A stretch of DNA of 64,000 nt from Limisphaera sp049537155. Lineage in GTDB: Bacteria > Verrucomicrobiota > Verrucomicrobiia > Limisphaerales > Limisphaeraceae. Position numbers and translations under genes: made by a program. Shown piece by piece: positions 16,817 to 26,143 of this stretch. The notes beneath the pieces were generated by a model that worked only from the letters and a program-made list of their open reading frames with translations, did not search any database and was not told the origin of the DNA. Position 1 is the first letter of the stretch, and each line of letters begins with the position of its first letter. Location of the stretch: the NCBI RefSeq assembly GCF_049537155.1, contig NZ_JBMVQZ010000006.1, positions 124,001 to 188,000 of the forward strand. Reading direction: 5' to 3'.

Positions 16817-19003
16817 TCACGTGGACGGGACCGGTGAGGTGGCGGCCGGGCCGGCTGGGGCGGGGAAGGCCGGCTCGGTTTGTGGGGCGCGGGTGCGGCG
16901 TTCCTGTTTGTCGCGGTAGATGCGTTCCTCCTCGTCGAATTCGCGTTCGGCGCGGTGCACGCCGGGCAGGCGGCGCCGTTCCTCCGCGGACAGGCGCGCG
17001 GCCTCCTCGGGGTCCATCAGGACGATGGGCCGCATGAGGACCATCAGTTCGCTGCGGTCGCGTGAGCGGTCGTTGCTGCGGAAGAGGTAGCCCAGCAGGG
17101 GAATGTCTTTGAGGATGGGCACGCCGGCATGGGACTCGGTGCCGGAGGAGCGGATGTAACCGCCCAGGAGGATGCTTTCGCCGTTGCGGACGGCGACCTC
17201 GGCCGAGAGGGTGCGGCTGCGGGTCTTGGGGACCTTGCCGCCGCCGGCGATTTCCACCTCGTCGCCCAGTTCGTCAATGGCCTGGTCAATCTGCATGAGG
17301 ACCAGACCGTCGGCGTTGATGAAGGGGGTGACGGAGAGTTGGATGCCGACGCGGAGTTGCTGGTAACTGGCGGCCGGGCCGGTGCCGAAGCCGCCGTAGT
17401 AGGTGCTGGTGATGTAGGGTACCGTTTCGCCGACGAAGAAGGAGGCGGGCTTGGCGTGGGAGGTCAGGATGCGCGGTTTCTGAATGACGCGCGCGGTGCC
17501 GTCGCTGGCCGCGGCCTGGAGGGTGAGATAGAAGCTGTCGTCAATGCGGGTGAAGTAGCGCAGGCCGGTGCCGAGCAGGTCGGCGGTGAGATTGGTGCCG
17601 GTGCCGGAGAAGTTGAAGACCTGGTTGGCGTTGATGCCGCCGGCGCCGAGGATGTTGTTGCCGCCGAGCTGCCGGGTGGTCTGGAGTCCGGAGATGCCGA
17701 GGTTCCATTTGTTGTTGAGCGAAACGTCGAGGATGGTGGTTTCGATGAGGACCTGGGGCAGGATGACGTCGAGTTTGGAAATGATGTCCTTGATGGTGGC
17801 CATGTCTTCCTTGGTGGCGTAGACGAGCAGTGCGTTCGCGCGTTCGTCGGCGATGATCTTGGTTGCACCGATGATCTGGATCTCGCCGGCGGCCAGAGCG
17901 GAGGCTCGGCGCACGATTTGTTGGAGTCGGTCGCTGAAGCTGGCCTGGGGATTGGCGGGTTGCCCGGGTTGGGTGCCCAGGGGTTGGCCGGGCAGACCGG
18001 TGGAGCCGGGTCGTTGGAGGCCGGTGGGGGTCGTGGGACGCGCGCCTGTGCTGCGGGTGCCGACGCTGGTGGTGCCGCCGCCGGAGCTGAGACTGTTGAG
18101 GGCGGCGGCTATGTCGGAAGCCATGGCATACTTGATGGGAATGACCTCGGACACGTACTCCGAGGGGACGGCCACGTCGATTTCCTTGATCAACTCGAGC
18201 ATGCGCTTGACGTTCTCGGCGTTGTCGCGCAGCACGAGGATCTGGTTGCTGTCGATGGGCAGGATGCCGTTGGGGACCTTGGCGAAGGGCGTCAGGACCT
18301 GTACCAATTCGCTGGGTTTGGCGTACTTGAGCTGGACGATGTGGGTGACGTAAGACCCCAGCTCCGGCAGTTGTTCGGCTTGGGCTCGTTGAATGGGTGC
18401 GCCCTCCTGATTGGCCTGTGCGATGGGGACGGCTTTGACGAATTTTTCACCGACCGGGATCATGGCAATGCCGTTCATGGCCAGGACGCTGTCCAGCGCC
18501 TGAATGAACTCGCTGCGGGTGAGGTCGGATTCGGTGCGCAGTTTGATGGGCGGCGCGGCGAGGTTGGCCGGACGCAGGATGGTGCGGCCGGTGAGCTTGG
18601 CGTAGTACTCGAAGACCTGTTCGATGTCGGCGCCGCCGGCGCCCACCCAGTCGACGGTCCCGGCCGGGATGGTGTCTTCGGCGGGGGCGGCCGGTGGGAT
18701 GTTGGTGAGTAAGATCCCCGGGTTGCCCGGAGAGGGCAGGCCGGGCCCGGGCGGCGGGAGCGAACCCGGCACGGGCAGTCCGGCCGGGGTGCCCGGTTGA
18801 CCTGCGGCAGGTGTGGTGCCGGGTCGGGGCAGGGCCGGGGCGGCGGTTTGTGCGGGTATGCGCACGGGCGCGGTGCGGTTGGTGAGCGGCGAGCCGGGGG
18901 AGGGCAGCACGGGTGGCGTGCGTGCCGGGGCGGCCGGTTGGGCCGTTGCGGTTGCAACCGCGAGTGTCGAAAGCCAGGTCAGTAAGAGTCGCTTTGCGAG
19001 CAT
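16817..19003 (-). CDS. gspD: Type II secretion / type IV pilus secretin (GspD/PilQ family)
   Basis: Outer-membrane ring protein through which a type II secretion pseudopilus or type IV pilus works. The 728-residue product has a signal peptide (about 1-21, ending VATATAQ), a Pro-rich linker to about 125, N-domains including TRSEFIQALDSVLAMNGIAM and the repeated GILPIDSNQILVLRDNAENV fold, a Gly/Thr/Pro-rich insertion in the middle, and a secretin core with VPYI, LSAEVAVRNGESILLGGYIR and GVPILKDIPLLGYLF. A charged tail of about 60 residues follows and may bind a pilotin. ATG at 19003, 11 bases after the upstream pilO-like gene. It is the last gene of the E-L-M-D block. Confidence 0.92.
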   Translation of the reverse strand: MLAKRLLLTWLSTLAVATATAQPAAPARTPPVLPSPGSPLTNRTAPVRIPAQTAAPALPRPGTTPAAGQPGTPAGLPVPGSLPPPGPGLPSPGNPGILLTNIPPAAPAEDTIPAGTVDWVGAGGADIEQVFEYYAKLTGRTILRPANLAAPPIKLRTESDLTRSEFIQALDSVLAMNGIAMIPVGEKFVKAVPIAQANQEGAPIQRAQAEQLPELGSYVTHIVQLKYAKPSELVQVLTPFAKVPNGILPIDSNQILVLRDNAENVKRMLELIKEIDVAVPSEYVSEVIPIKYAMASDIAAALNSLSSGGGTTSVGTRSTGARPTTPTGLQRPGSTGLPGQPLGTQPGQPANPQASFSDRLQQIVRRASALAAGEIQIIGATKIIADERANALLVYATKEDMATIKDIISKLDVILPQVLIETTILDVSLNNKWNLGISGLQTTRQLGGNNILGAGGINANQVFNFSGTGTNLTADLLGTGLRYFTRIDDSFYLTLQAAASDGTARVIQKPRILTSHAKPASFFVGETVPYITSTYYGGFGTGPAASYQQLRVGIQLSVTPFINADGLVLMQIDQAIDELGDEVEIAGGGKVPKTRSRTLSAEVAVRNGESILLGGYIRSSGTESHAGVPILKDIPLLGYLFRSNDRSRDRSELMVLMRPIVLMDPEEAARLSAEERRRLPGVHRAEREFDEEERIYRDKQERRTRAPQTEPAFPAPAGPAATSPVPST

Positions 19004-19014
19004 AACACAATCCG

Positions 19015-19725
19015 TCAGGTGGCAGGTTGATTGGCCGGAGGCCGGGCCCCGGGCGCCGGGGGGCGGGGCGCGGAGGGTGTACGGGCCGGAGGGGCAGGCG
19101 GCGGGGGACGGTTCGTTTGCACCGTGCCTGTTGGGGCTGCCGGCTGGGGCGGGGTGTCATCGGCCGGGGTGGTGCGGGTGGCCGGCTTCTTCTGGTAACT
19201 GGCCACGAGGGTGATGTTCCCTACGAGTCGGTGTCGGGGCGGATCGGGCCGGAGCGACAATCCGCGGATCCGGGTCATGGAACCGGCGGATCCGATCCGG
19301 TAGAGGAAATCGAGCAGCGCGCGTTCCTCGGCGAGGACGCTGATGGTCTGGGAGCGTTCGATGAAGAAGGGGTTGTTGGTGCGGGTGGTCATGCGGGAGC
19401 TGCCGGTGATGGTGACGCCGCTGAGCGAGGCCTGGCGCTGGATGGTGCTGAGGAATTCGGTGCCCTGATCCTCCTCGGGGAGCGGTTCCTGGCCGGATTC
19501 GAGGACGCGAATCCGGGCCTCCCACTTGGGGAGGTCGGCGATGGCTTCCTCGTAGCGACGGAGTTTGAGTCGGGCGGCCTTCAGGTCTTCGCGCACCTCC
19601 TGCCAGTCACTGAAGTGCGGCCAGACGAGGAGCATGTTGAGGACCAGGAAGAGGACCAGACCGACGCCGATGACCAGGCGGCGTTCGCCGGGGCGGAGAT
19701 TGAGTTGGGCGAGGGTTTTGGCCAT
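19015..19725 (-). CDS. GspM/PilO-like inner-membrane assembly protein
   Basis: Inner-membrane platform component that links the L/PilN protein to the secretin in type II secretion or type IV pili. In the 236-residue product one N-terminal transmembrane helix (about residues 18-35, IGVGLVLFLVLNMLLVW) follows a short cytoplasmic end. A coiled-coil-prone stretch (EVREDLKAARLKLRRYEEAI) and a ferredoxin-like periplasmic domain come next, then a Pro/Thr/Ala-rich tail of about 55 residues. The assignment rests on topology and on position between the L-like and D genes (2- and 11-base gaps) more than on sequence motifs. The Pro-rich tail is unusual and may contact the Pro-rich linker of the secretin. 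Confidence 0.7.
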   Translation of the reverse strand: MAKTLAQLNLRPGERRLVIGVGLVLFLVLNMLLVWPHFSDWQEVREDLKAARLKLRRYEEAIADLPKWEARIRVLESGQEPLPEEDQGTEFLSTIQRQASLSGVTITGSSRMTTRTNNPFFIERSQTISVLAEERALLDFLYRIGSAGSMTRIRGLSLRPDPPRHRLVGNITLVASYQKKPATRTTPADDTPPQPAAPTGTVQTNRPPPPAPPARTPSAPRPPAPGARPPANQPAT

Positions 19726-19727
19726 GG

Positions 19728-21122
19728 TCAGTCTTCCGGTCGGCTCAGTTCGAGGGTGAAGTTCCAGGAGACCACATTGGCGTTGGGGGTGCGGCGCTGG
19801 GTGAACGGTTCGCCCTTTTGCGGGTCGAACATGGGCCGGCCGCGGACCTGGGCTTTTCGGAGGGCGCTGCTGAATTCGATGACAGCCATGACGCGGTCTT
19901 CCGGGCAGGTGCCGTTGAGGGTGAGGCGCCGGCCGTCGGCGAAATCGAAGGACTGGAGCGTGGCTCCTTCCGGTAGCAGCTCGGCCACGAGTTTGTAGCA
20001 GTCGAGGGCGGCGAAGCGGAGGTCCTGCCGGTCTTGCAGGACCTCGGCGCGGGCCTTGAGTTGGGAGGCGCGCGTGTACTCCGGGGTGAGGGCATCGATG
20101 CGGGCCTCGACACGGCTCAACTGGAACTGGAGAACGCCGAGGGCGGCGAAGTAGATGATCACCCCCACCAGATAAAGCCCGAGCACGGCGCCGAGCCCGG
20201 TCATCCAGAGCCGGTCCACGAACTGTTGTCGGTATCGCGCGGCGTGTTCGGGTGGCAGCAGGGAAGGCAGCCCGTTGGCTTGCAGGGCGCGGAGAGCGGT
20301 GCGACGGGCCAGGTCATCCGGGGGCGGCGGAGGTTGGACGGAGACGGTGGTCTGGAGGGCCTGGTTCAGGACCGGTTCCCATTCCGCGGCTGTGACGGGA
20401 TCGGCCACGAGATGCCACTCGGGCGGACGGGTCAGCCAGCCGTCCAATTCGCCGGCCCAGGCGGCCTGCAGGAGTTGGCTCCTGACGACGCTGGTGCGGT
20501 CGCCGCCGGCCGGCAGTTGAAGGAAACTCAGGTTGTGCAGGACGCCGCCGTACCACCAGGCCACCAGGGCCAAATCGGGTCGGCCGAGGATTCCGGCATG
20601 GATCCAAGCGCCGTCGCCGCTGACCGGCACGGCGGCCAGTTGATCGAGGGTGCTCAGCTCGAGGCGATCGGGCAGGTAGCCGGCCGACTCGAGCTGACCC
20701 AGGAAGGCTTCGACCGTTTCGCGGGCGACGATGGCGACCACGAGTGTCTGCTGGCCCCCGGGTGCGCCGGGGACGGGGTGATAACTCCAGACGGTCTGCG
20801 CGACCGGCAGAGGGGAAAGACGTTCGAGCTGGAGTTCCACCATGGCGCGGGTTTCCTCGGGTGGTGCGGCGGGCAGATGGACAACCCGGAGGAAAACCCG
20901 GTCCGGATGCAGCCAGGCGATGTGCAGGCGGGGTCGGCCGAGGGTTCGCCAGTCCTTGGTTCCCCAGTGACGCGGCAGGGGCTGATCGGGCGCCAGCCGC
21001 TCGGCCCGGTCGGGTTGAATCCCGGTGCCTTTGACCTCGAAACGCCAGAAACGGCGTCCGTCCGGCCCGATGGCCAGGACGTGACATGCGTGGAGTCGGG
21101 TCTGGGTCACGCGCGCGCCCAT
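19728..21122 (-). CDS. GspL / PilM-PilN-like assembly protein
   Basis: Inner-membrane scaffold that couples the secretion ATPase to the membrane platform. In the 464-residue product an actin-fold-like cytoplasmic part of about 310 residues (HLPAAPPEETRAMVELQLERL resembles the PilM/GspL core) is followed by one transmembrane helix (about 325-348, GLYLVGVIIYFAALGVLQF). A PilN-like periplasmic region (LLPEGATLQSFDFADGRRLTLNG) completes the chain. It thus combines in one chain what type IV pilus systems split into PilM and PilN. The ATG at 21122 overlaps the gspE stop by 16 bases, implying coupled translation. The family call is by architecture and neighbours. Confidence 0.75.
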   Translation of the reverse strand: MGARVTQTRLHACHVLAIGPDGRRFWRFEVKGTGIQPDRAERLAPDQPLPRHWGTKDWRTLGRPRLHIAWLHPDRVFLRVVHLPAAPPEETRAMVELQLERLSPLPVAQTVWSYHPVPGAPGGQQTLVVAIVARETVEAFLGQLESAGYLPDRLELSTLDQLAAVPVSGDGAWIHAGILGRPDLALVAWWYGGVLHNLSFLQLPAGGDRTSVVRSQLLQAAWAGELDGWLTRPPEWHLVADPVTAAEWEPVLNQALQTTVSVQPPPPPDDLARRTALRALQANGLPSLLPPEHAARYRQQFVDRLWMTGLGAVLGLYLVGVIIYFAALGVLQFQLSRVEARIDALTPEYTRASQLKARAEVLQDRQDLRFAALDCYKLVAELLPEGATLQSFDFADGRRLTLNGTCPEDRVMAVIEFSSALRKAQVRGRPMFDPQKGEPFTQRRTPNANVVSWNFTLELSRPED

Positions 21123-22858
21123 GCGGGTTGTTTCGGGTTCTCGGCGAGGGCGTCCAGGTGCTGTTCGATCTGGGTGACCCGGAGAACCTCTTCGATCGTG
21201 GTGATCCCTTGCTTGACCTTGTTCCAACCGTCGGCGCGGAGGGTGCGCATGCCCAGTTCGATGGCCTTCTGGGCGATGGTGGAGGCCGGGGCCCGGCTCA
21301 TGACGAGGGACCGGATCGGTTCGCTGACGACCAGCAACTCGTAGATGCCGGTGCGGCCCTGGTAGCCGAGCTGGCGGCATTCCTCGCATCCGGCGCCGTG
21401 GTAGAATCTGGCGGTCTCGATGTCCTCGGCCGGAAAGCCGATGCGCTGGAGGTACTCCTTCTCGACCTTTTGCTCGGTTTTGCAGAGCGGGCAGATGGTG
21501 CGGACCAGCCGTTGCGCCATGATCGCCTCCACCGAAGAGGCCACCAGGAACGGTTCAATGCCCATGTCAATCAACCGCGTGAACGCGCTGGGTGCATCGT
21601 TGGTGTGGAGGGTGGAGAACACCAGGTGACCGGTCAGGGCGGCGCGAATGGCGATCTCGGCCGTCTCCAGGTCACGGATCTCTCCCACCATGATCACGTT
21701 GGGGTCCTGGCGGAGGATGTGGCGCAAACCGACCGCGAAGGTCAGGCCGATCTCGGGTCGGACCGCGATCTGGTTGATGCCCTTCAACTCGTATTCGACC
21801 GGTTCCTCGATGGTGATGATGCGCTTGTGAACCGAGTTGATGGTGCTGAGGAAGGCGTAGAGTGAGGTGGACTTTCCGGAGCCGGTGGGCCCGGTGACCA
21901 GGAAGATGCCGTGCGGCTTGACGATGAGCTCGCGGATGAGGGCTTCGTCCCGCGGGGAGAACCCCAGCTTGTCCAGGCTCAGAAAGATCTTGCCGCGGGT
22001 CAGCAACCGCAGGCTCACGCTCTCGCCATAGACGGTGGGTACGGTGGAGACGCGGATGTCAATCTCCTCGCCCTGGATGCGGACGTTGATGCGACCGTCC
22101 TGGGGGAGGCGCTTTTCGGCGATGTTCATCCCGCTCATGACCTTGATGCGGGAGATGATGGCCGATTGGAACCGCTTCAGTTGCGGTGGCATGGGAATTT
22201 GATGGAGGATGCCATCAATCCGGTTGCGGATGCGCAGTTCGTCCTCCGCCGGCTCGAAGTGGATGTCGGTGGCCCGGTTGCGGTACGCCTCCCAGATGAC
22301 CTGATTGACGAATTTGATGACGCTGGCCTCCTGGTCGCCCTCGGTGATTTCCTTGTTCTCGCTGACGAGCAGTTCGATGGGTTCCTCCTCGGCCATCTCG
22401 TCGAGGGTCTCGGCACCGACGCCGTAGTACTTTTTGAGGGCTTTCTCGATGTCGCCGCGGGTGGCAAGGGCGAACTGGACGGGTTGCCGCGCGTCGAACT
22501 GGACGGCGTTGAGCATGGCGGTGTCGAAGGGGTTGCTCACGGCCACCTGCAACAGGCCGTCGTTGCGCTGCACGGGCATGACGGTGTGCTGGAAGGCGAC
22601 CTTGGTGGAAAGCCCCTTGCGGGCTTCGGGCGGGATGTTGATGCGGCCCAGCTCGAGAAACGGCCAGTCCAGAGCCTGGGCCAGTCGCCGGAGCAACGCC
22701 TCCTCGCTGAGGCCGCGTTCCCGGGCTGCGAAGGCGGGAAAGGACTCGTTCGAACCGTTGGCCGCCGCCAAGCGCCAACTCCGGACCAGGTCTTCCACCG
22801 TTTCTGGTGGGACCTCCAGCGCCCGGCTCAGGACATTTTGCAAACCGAGGTAACCCAT
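21107..22858 (-). CDS. gspE: Type II secretion / pilus assembly ATPase (GspE/PilB family)
   Basis: Hexameric cytoplasmic ATPase that powers pseudopilus or pilus extension. The 583-residue product has the N1E-like domain (about 1-140), the linker RATDIHFEPAEDELRIRNRID, Walker A GPTGSGKSTS (323-332), the Asp box and Walker B region (RQDPNVIMVGEIRDLETAEI), the His box GHLVFSTLHTNDA, and a tetracysteine zinc site made of CPLC and CEEC (the latter in GAGCEECRQLGYQGRTGIYE). All catalytic motifs are intact. The ATG at 22858 is chosen over longer open frame because MGYLGLQNVLSRALEV opens the domain. It is the first gene of the block, whose promoter should lie in 22859-23041. No gspF, major pseudopilin or prepilin peptidase gene is present. 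Confidence 0.93.
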   Translation of the reverse strand: MGYLGLQNVLSRALEVPPETVEDLVRSWRLAAANGSNESFPAFAARERGLSEEALLRRLAQALDWPFLELGRINIPPEARKGLSTKVAFQHTVMPVQRNDGLLQVAVSNPFDTAMLNAVQFDARQPVQFALATRGDIEKALKKYYGVGAETLDEMAEEEPIELLVSENKEITEGDQEASVIKFVNQVIWEAYRNRATDIHFEPAEDELRIRNRIDGILHQIPMPPQLKRFQSAIISRIKVMSGMNIAEKRLPQDGRINVRIQGEEIDIRVSTVPTVYGESVSLRLLTRGKIFLSLDKLGFSPRDEALIRELIVKPHGIFLVTGPTGSGKSTSLYAFLSTINSVHKRIITIEEPVEYELKGINQIAVRPEIGLTFAVGLRHILRQDPNVIMVGEIRDLETAEIAIRAALTGHLVFSTLHTNDAPSAFTRLIDMGIEPFLVASSVEAIMAQRLVRTICPLCKTEQKVEKEYLQRIGFPAEDIETARFYHGAGCEECRQLGYQGRTGIYELLVVSEPIRSLVMSRAPASTIAQKAIELGMRTLRADGWNKVKQGITTIEEVLRVTQIEQHLDALAENPKQPAWARA

Positions 22859-23041
22859 CGGTGACGTTTTCCTACTCGCTGGGGGAAACACCCCTGAGAG
22901 CGGAAAGTTGCGCGGAAATCCCGCGTGCTGCCGGGGTGTCTCTGGCCATGACTCCCGCACGGGTGGGTCCCCGTCCGCAGCGGAAGGGGTCCGGGTGGCG
23001 AACCGGCACCGGGCGGGCGCGTTGTGAGGAGCGAACGTCCG

Positions 23042-24034
23042 TCACGGATTCAGGTAATCGGCCGGTTTTCGGCCCCGGATAAAGCGGTCGAAGCCGAACA
23101 TGGAGGGACGATACTCGCCCACGGGGGTGACGTCAGCGTGTTCGGGCACCGGTTTGCCGGTGAGCCAATAGCAGGCGTTGACGAGCAGGCGGCGGAGATT
23201 CTCGTCCTGGAGATCCACCGCTGCGCCGATGGTGGAGGTGAGGGCCCGGGTGACCGCGCCGTTGGGCCAGGTGTAATCGCGGATCCACACCAGTGGCATG
23301 AGCGGTTTGTCATAATGGGGCGGGGCATCGGGTCGCATGCCGCGCAGGACCAACCCGTGCATGAGCACGGTGTCGGTGGGTCGGAGATGGCGCACGGCGT
23401 ACACATCGGTCGGTCCCCAGACAGTTCGCACGCCTCGCAGCACGGGATGATCGGCATGGCGCCCGTCCACGAGGCCGCGGGTGCTTTCCCGACCGTGCTC
23501 GCCGTGGTGGGCGACCCAGGTTTCGCCCAGGACCTGCTGGCCGAAACCACCCGGCCAGGTCCGGCTGCGCCAGTCGAAGTGTGCGTAGGGGCTGCCCGGG
23601 TTGCGGCTGTACTGGAAGGCATGGGTGGCCGTGCGGAGCGCCACGATGGGTTTGCCCGCATGGAGGTACTCCACGAAATGCCGCATGTCAGCGTCGGGCA
23701 GCTCCCGGAAGCGAAACTGCAGGATCACCAGGTCGGCCCGGTCCAGCAGGTGCATGCCCGGGACATTGGTTTGGTTGTTGGGGTCGATCGTTCCGTCGTC
23801 CGGGTTTTGGGAGAAGAGGACGGTGGAACGGAACCCGTGTCGTTCGGCCAGCAGGCGCGCCAGCATGGGCAGACCCTCTTCGGACCGGTATTCCTCGTCG
23901 CCGGCCAGCAGGACGATGTGGCGCGGTGCGGAATCGCGCCGGTCTCGGGGCTCGAAGGTGATCCAGGGATCTGCGGCCAGGACCGGCAGGGTCAGGACCC
24001 ACGCGACCAAGAAGATCACGGGTGCCGGTTTCAT
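23042..24034 (-). CDS. Secreted ThuA-like (trehalose-utilisation type) protein
   Basis: ThuA-like proteins have a glutamine-amidotransferase-like fold and are abundant in Planctomycetota and Verrucomicrobiota; their reaction is mostly unknown, with some linked to sugar oxidation. The 330-residue product has an N-terminal signal peptide (MKPAPVIFLVAWVLTLPVLA) followed by DPWITFEP. The fold is suggested by HIVLLAGDEEYRSEEGLPML, RADLVILQFRFRELP, GKPIVALRTATHAF and LPTDT-type late strands. The ATG at 24034 overlaps the cimA stop (ATGA), so it is coupled to cimA even though no metabolic link is obvious. Confidence 0.8.
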   Translation of the reverse strand: MKPAPVIFLVAWVLTLPVLAADPWITFEPRDRRDSAPRHIVLLAGDEEYRSEEGLPMLARLLAERHGFRSTVLFSQNPDDGTIDPNNQTNVPGMHLLDRADLVILQFRFRELPDADMRHFVEYLHAGKPIVALRTATHAFQYSRNPGSPYAHFDWRSRTWPGGFGQQVLGETWVAHHGEHGRESTRGLVDGRHADHPVLRGVRTVWGPTDVYAVRHLRPTDTVLMHGLVLRGMRPDAPPHYDKPLMPLVWIRDYTWPNGAVTRALTSTIGAAVDLQDENLRRLLVNACYWLTGKPVPEHADVTPVGEYRPSMFGFDRFIRGRKPADYLNP

Positions 24035-25635
24035 GAGGCGGCCTTGGACGGTTTGCGGGAGCGGAGCCGGCCCCTGCGGATCAGGGCGTATTCGAGGCTG
24101 TCGGCCAGGGCCTGGAGACTGGCCTCCACGATGTTCTCGCTGACGCCCACGGTGCCCCATTCTTCGCGGCCGTCGGTGGACTCGATGAGGACCCGGGTCT
24201 TGGCCGCGGTGCCGGAGGCGCTGTCGAGGATGCGCACCTTGTAATCGGTGAGGCGCACCCTGCGCAATTCGGGGAAGGAACGCACCAAGGCGGCGCGGAG
24301 GGCGCCGTCCAGCGCGTTCACGGGGCCGTCACCCTCGGCCACGGTGTGATGGACGTGGTTGCCCACCCGAACTTTGACCGTGGCTTCACAGATGGATTCC
24401 TGCGCATCGCGCCGCATCGAGACGTGGTAGGTCTCGACGGTGAAGAGCAGGGAGGGATTATGCTCCAGGACGCCGCGGATGAGCAGGGCCAGGGAGGCCG
24501 GGGCGGCCTCGTACTCGTAGCCCTGATGCTCGCGTTCCTTGACCAGGCGAAGGATTTCGCGGACCTCGGGCGTGTCGGGATTGAGCCGGAAACCCAGTTC
24601 CTGGGCCTTCATGAGAATGTTGCTTCGGCCGGCCAGGTCGCTCACCAGTACGGTGCGGCTGTTGCCCACCAGCGCAGGGTCGATGTGCTCGTAACTGGCG
24701 GTGAGTTTCTGCACGGCATTGACGTGGGTGCCTCCCTTGTGTGCGAAGGCGGCGGAGCCAACCCAGGGTTGGCGCGGATTGGGCCGGAGATTGGCGATTT
24801 CGTCCACGAAATGGGACAGCTCCTTGAGCTTGCGAAGCGAACGCCGGGGCACGGTCCGCAAGCCCATTTTGAAGGTCAGACAGGGAATGACGCTGGTGAG
24901 ATTGCAATTGCCGGTGCGCTCGCCGTACCCGTTGATCGTGCCCTGTACGTGGACGGCGCCGGCCTCCACGGCGGCCAGCGCGTTGGCCACCCCCAGGCCG
25001 ATGTCGTCGTGGGTGTGGATGCCCACCGGACAGCGGAGGCTGCGCACCGCCTCCGCGGTGACCTCGGCCACCTCGCGCATCAGCGAGCCGCCGTTGGTGT
25101 CGCAGATCACCACCAGATCCGCTCCGGCTTCGGCCGCCGCCTGCAGCGTGGCCATCGCGTAGTCGCGATCGAGTTTGTACCCGTCAATGCAGTGTTCGGC
25201 ATCGTAGATGACCATCCGGCCGTGGTCCTTGAGGAACCGGACGGTCTCGCGGATCATGGCCAGGTTTTCCTCGGGCCGGCACCGGAGGACCTCCCGCACA
25301 TGGAGCAGGGAGGTCTTGCCGTAGATGGTGACCACCGGGGTCTCAGCCTCCAGCAGGAGCCGGACCTGTTCGTCCTGGTCCACCGGGATTCCCTTGCGCC
25401 GCGTGGAGCCGAAAGCGGCCAGACGCGCGTGCTTCCAGCGCCGGCGCCTCGCCTGGGCGAAGAACTCGATGTCCTTGGGATTGCTGCCGGGCCAGCCGCC
25501 CTCGATGTAGTGCACACCGAAGGCGTCCAGCCGCTCGGCAATGCGCAACTTGTCGTGGACGGAAAAGTTGATGCCCTCGCCCTGGCTGCCGTCTCGCAGC
25601 GTGGTGTCGTAAATCTCGACCGACCGTTGTTTCAT
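24031..25635 (-). CDS. cimA: (R)-citramalate synthase
   Basis: Condenses pyruvate and acetyl-CoA to (R)-citramalate, the first step of a threonine-independent route to isoleucine; cytoplasmic. The 534-residue product matches the long CimA/LeuA2 form. It has IYDTTLRDGSQGEGINFSV at the N terminus, IEGGWPGSNPKD, the HxH metal ligands in VGIHTHDDIGLGVANALAA, GTINGYGERTGNCNL, the AHKGGTHVNAV segment and a C-terminal LeuA allosteric-type domain (about 400-520) that should sense isoleucine. ATG at 25635, preceded by an AT-rich stretch at about 25645-25680 that is a candidate promoter. 2-Isopropylmalate synthase is the alternative, but the GWPGSNPKD signature favours citramalate synthase. Confidence 0.93.
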   Translation of the reverse strand: MKQRSVEIYDTTLRDGSQGEGINFSVHDKLRIAERLDAFGVHYIEGGWPGSNPKDIEFFAQARRRRWKHARLAAFGSTRRKGIPVDQDEQVRLLLEAETPVVTIYGKTSLLHVREVLRCRPEENLAMIRETVRFLKDHGRMVIYDAEHCIDGYKLDRDYAMATLQAAAEAGADLVVICDTNGGSLMREVAEVTAEAVRSLRCPVGIHTHDDIGLGVANALAAVEAGAVHVQGTINGYGERTGNCNLTSVIPCLTFKMGLRTVPRRSLRKLKELSHFVDEIANLRPNPRQPWVGSAAFAHKGGTHVNAVQKLTASYEHIDPALVGNSRTVLVSDLAGRSNILMKAQELGFRLNPDTPEVREILRLVKEREHQGYEYEAAPASLALLIRGVLEHNPSLLFTVETYHVSMRRDAQESICEATVKVRVGNHVHHTVAEGDGPVNALDGALRAALVRSFPELRRVRLTDYKVRILDSASGTAAKTRVLIESTDGREEWGTVGVSENIVEASLQALADSLEYALIRRGRLRSRKPSKAAS

Positions 25636-25830
25636 CTTGTCCGCTCGTTTAAAGACATATTGCTACGTCAAAACGGCCCGAAGGGAAAGCCGATTGTCGG
25701 GGCGTGGATGGCATGGTTCCGGGCTGCAAGGACGATGGGGCGCAACATTCCGGGATCGGACCGGCTCCCCCACCAAGGGCCGTCCCCCGGGGCGGGCATG
25801 GAGCGTGGCGGTCCGGGGCGCCTGCGGCTC

Positions 25831-25860
25831 TTGACAGCAATGCGGGGGCACGCCCATCTT
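25831..25860 (+). promoter_or_regulatory. Sigma70-type promoter of tRNA-Lys
   Basis: A perfect -35 TTGACA (25831-25836) and a weak -10 CATCTT (25855-25860) are separated by 18 bases. The implied start, near 25867, is about 11 bases before the tRNA. Confidence 0.5.
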
Positions 25861-25877
25861 GTTGTCGGTTCGAAGGT

Positions 25878-25953
25878 GCCTCGGTAGCTCAGTTGGTAGA
25901 GCAGCTGACTCTTAATCAGTAGGTCCCAGGTTCGAGTCCTGGCCGGGGCACCA
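25878..25953 (+). tRNA. tRNA-Lys (anticodon CUU)
   Basis: A 76-nt canonical cloverleaf. The acceptor is GCCTCGG/CCGGGGC with discriminator A and an encoded CCA. The anticodon loop is CTCTTAA (anticodon CUU), and the T arm is CCAGG-TTCGAGT-CCTGG. Confidence 0.96.
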
Positions 25954-26143
25954 AATCTTTTTGGTTCCGGATTTTCCCTCCCTCTGTTCGTGAATGTCCG
26001 CCTTCGCATGCCAGTTGCCGGGGCTGGGAGCCTGTTTTCTGTGGCGATGTTCCCTCGCCTGATCCCGTGGGCCGGCGTTGTCAGGGGTGGCCGGGGCCGG
26101 TTTGAGGTTGCCCTGAAGCGTGTGCCGAAGCGATAACGGCGGC

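Noticed and set aside
25640..25680. Promoter of cimA
   Set aside because: The AT-rich stretch contains TTGACG on the minus strand, but no -10 at a proper distance could be fixed, so it is mentioned only within the cimA entry.
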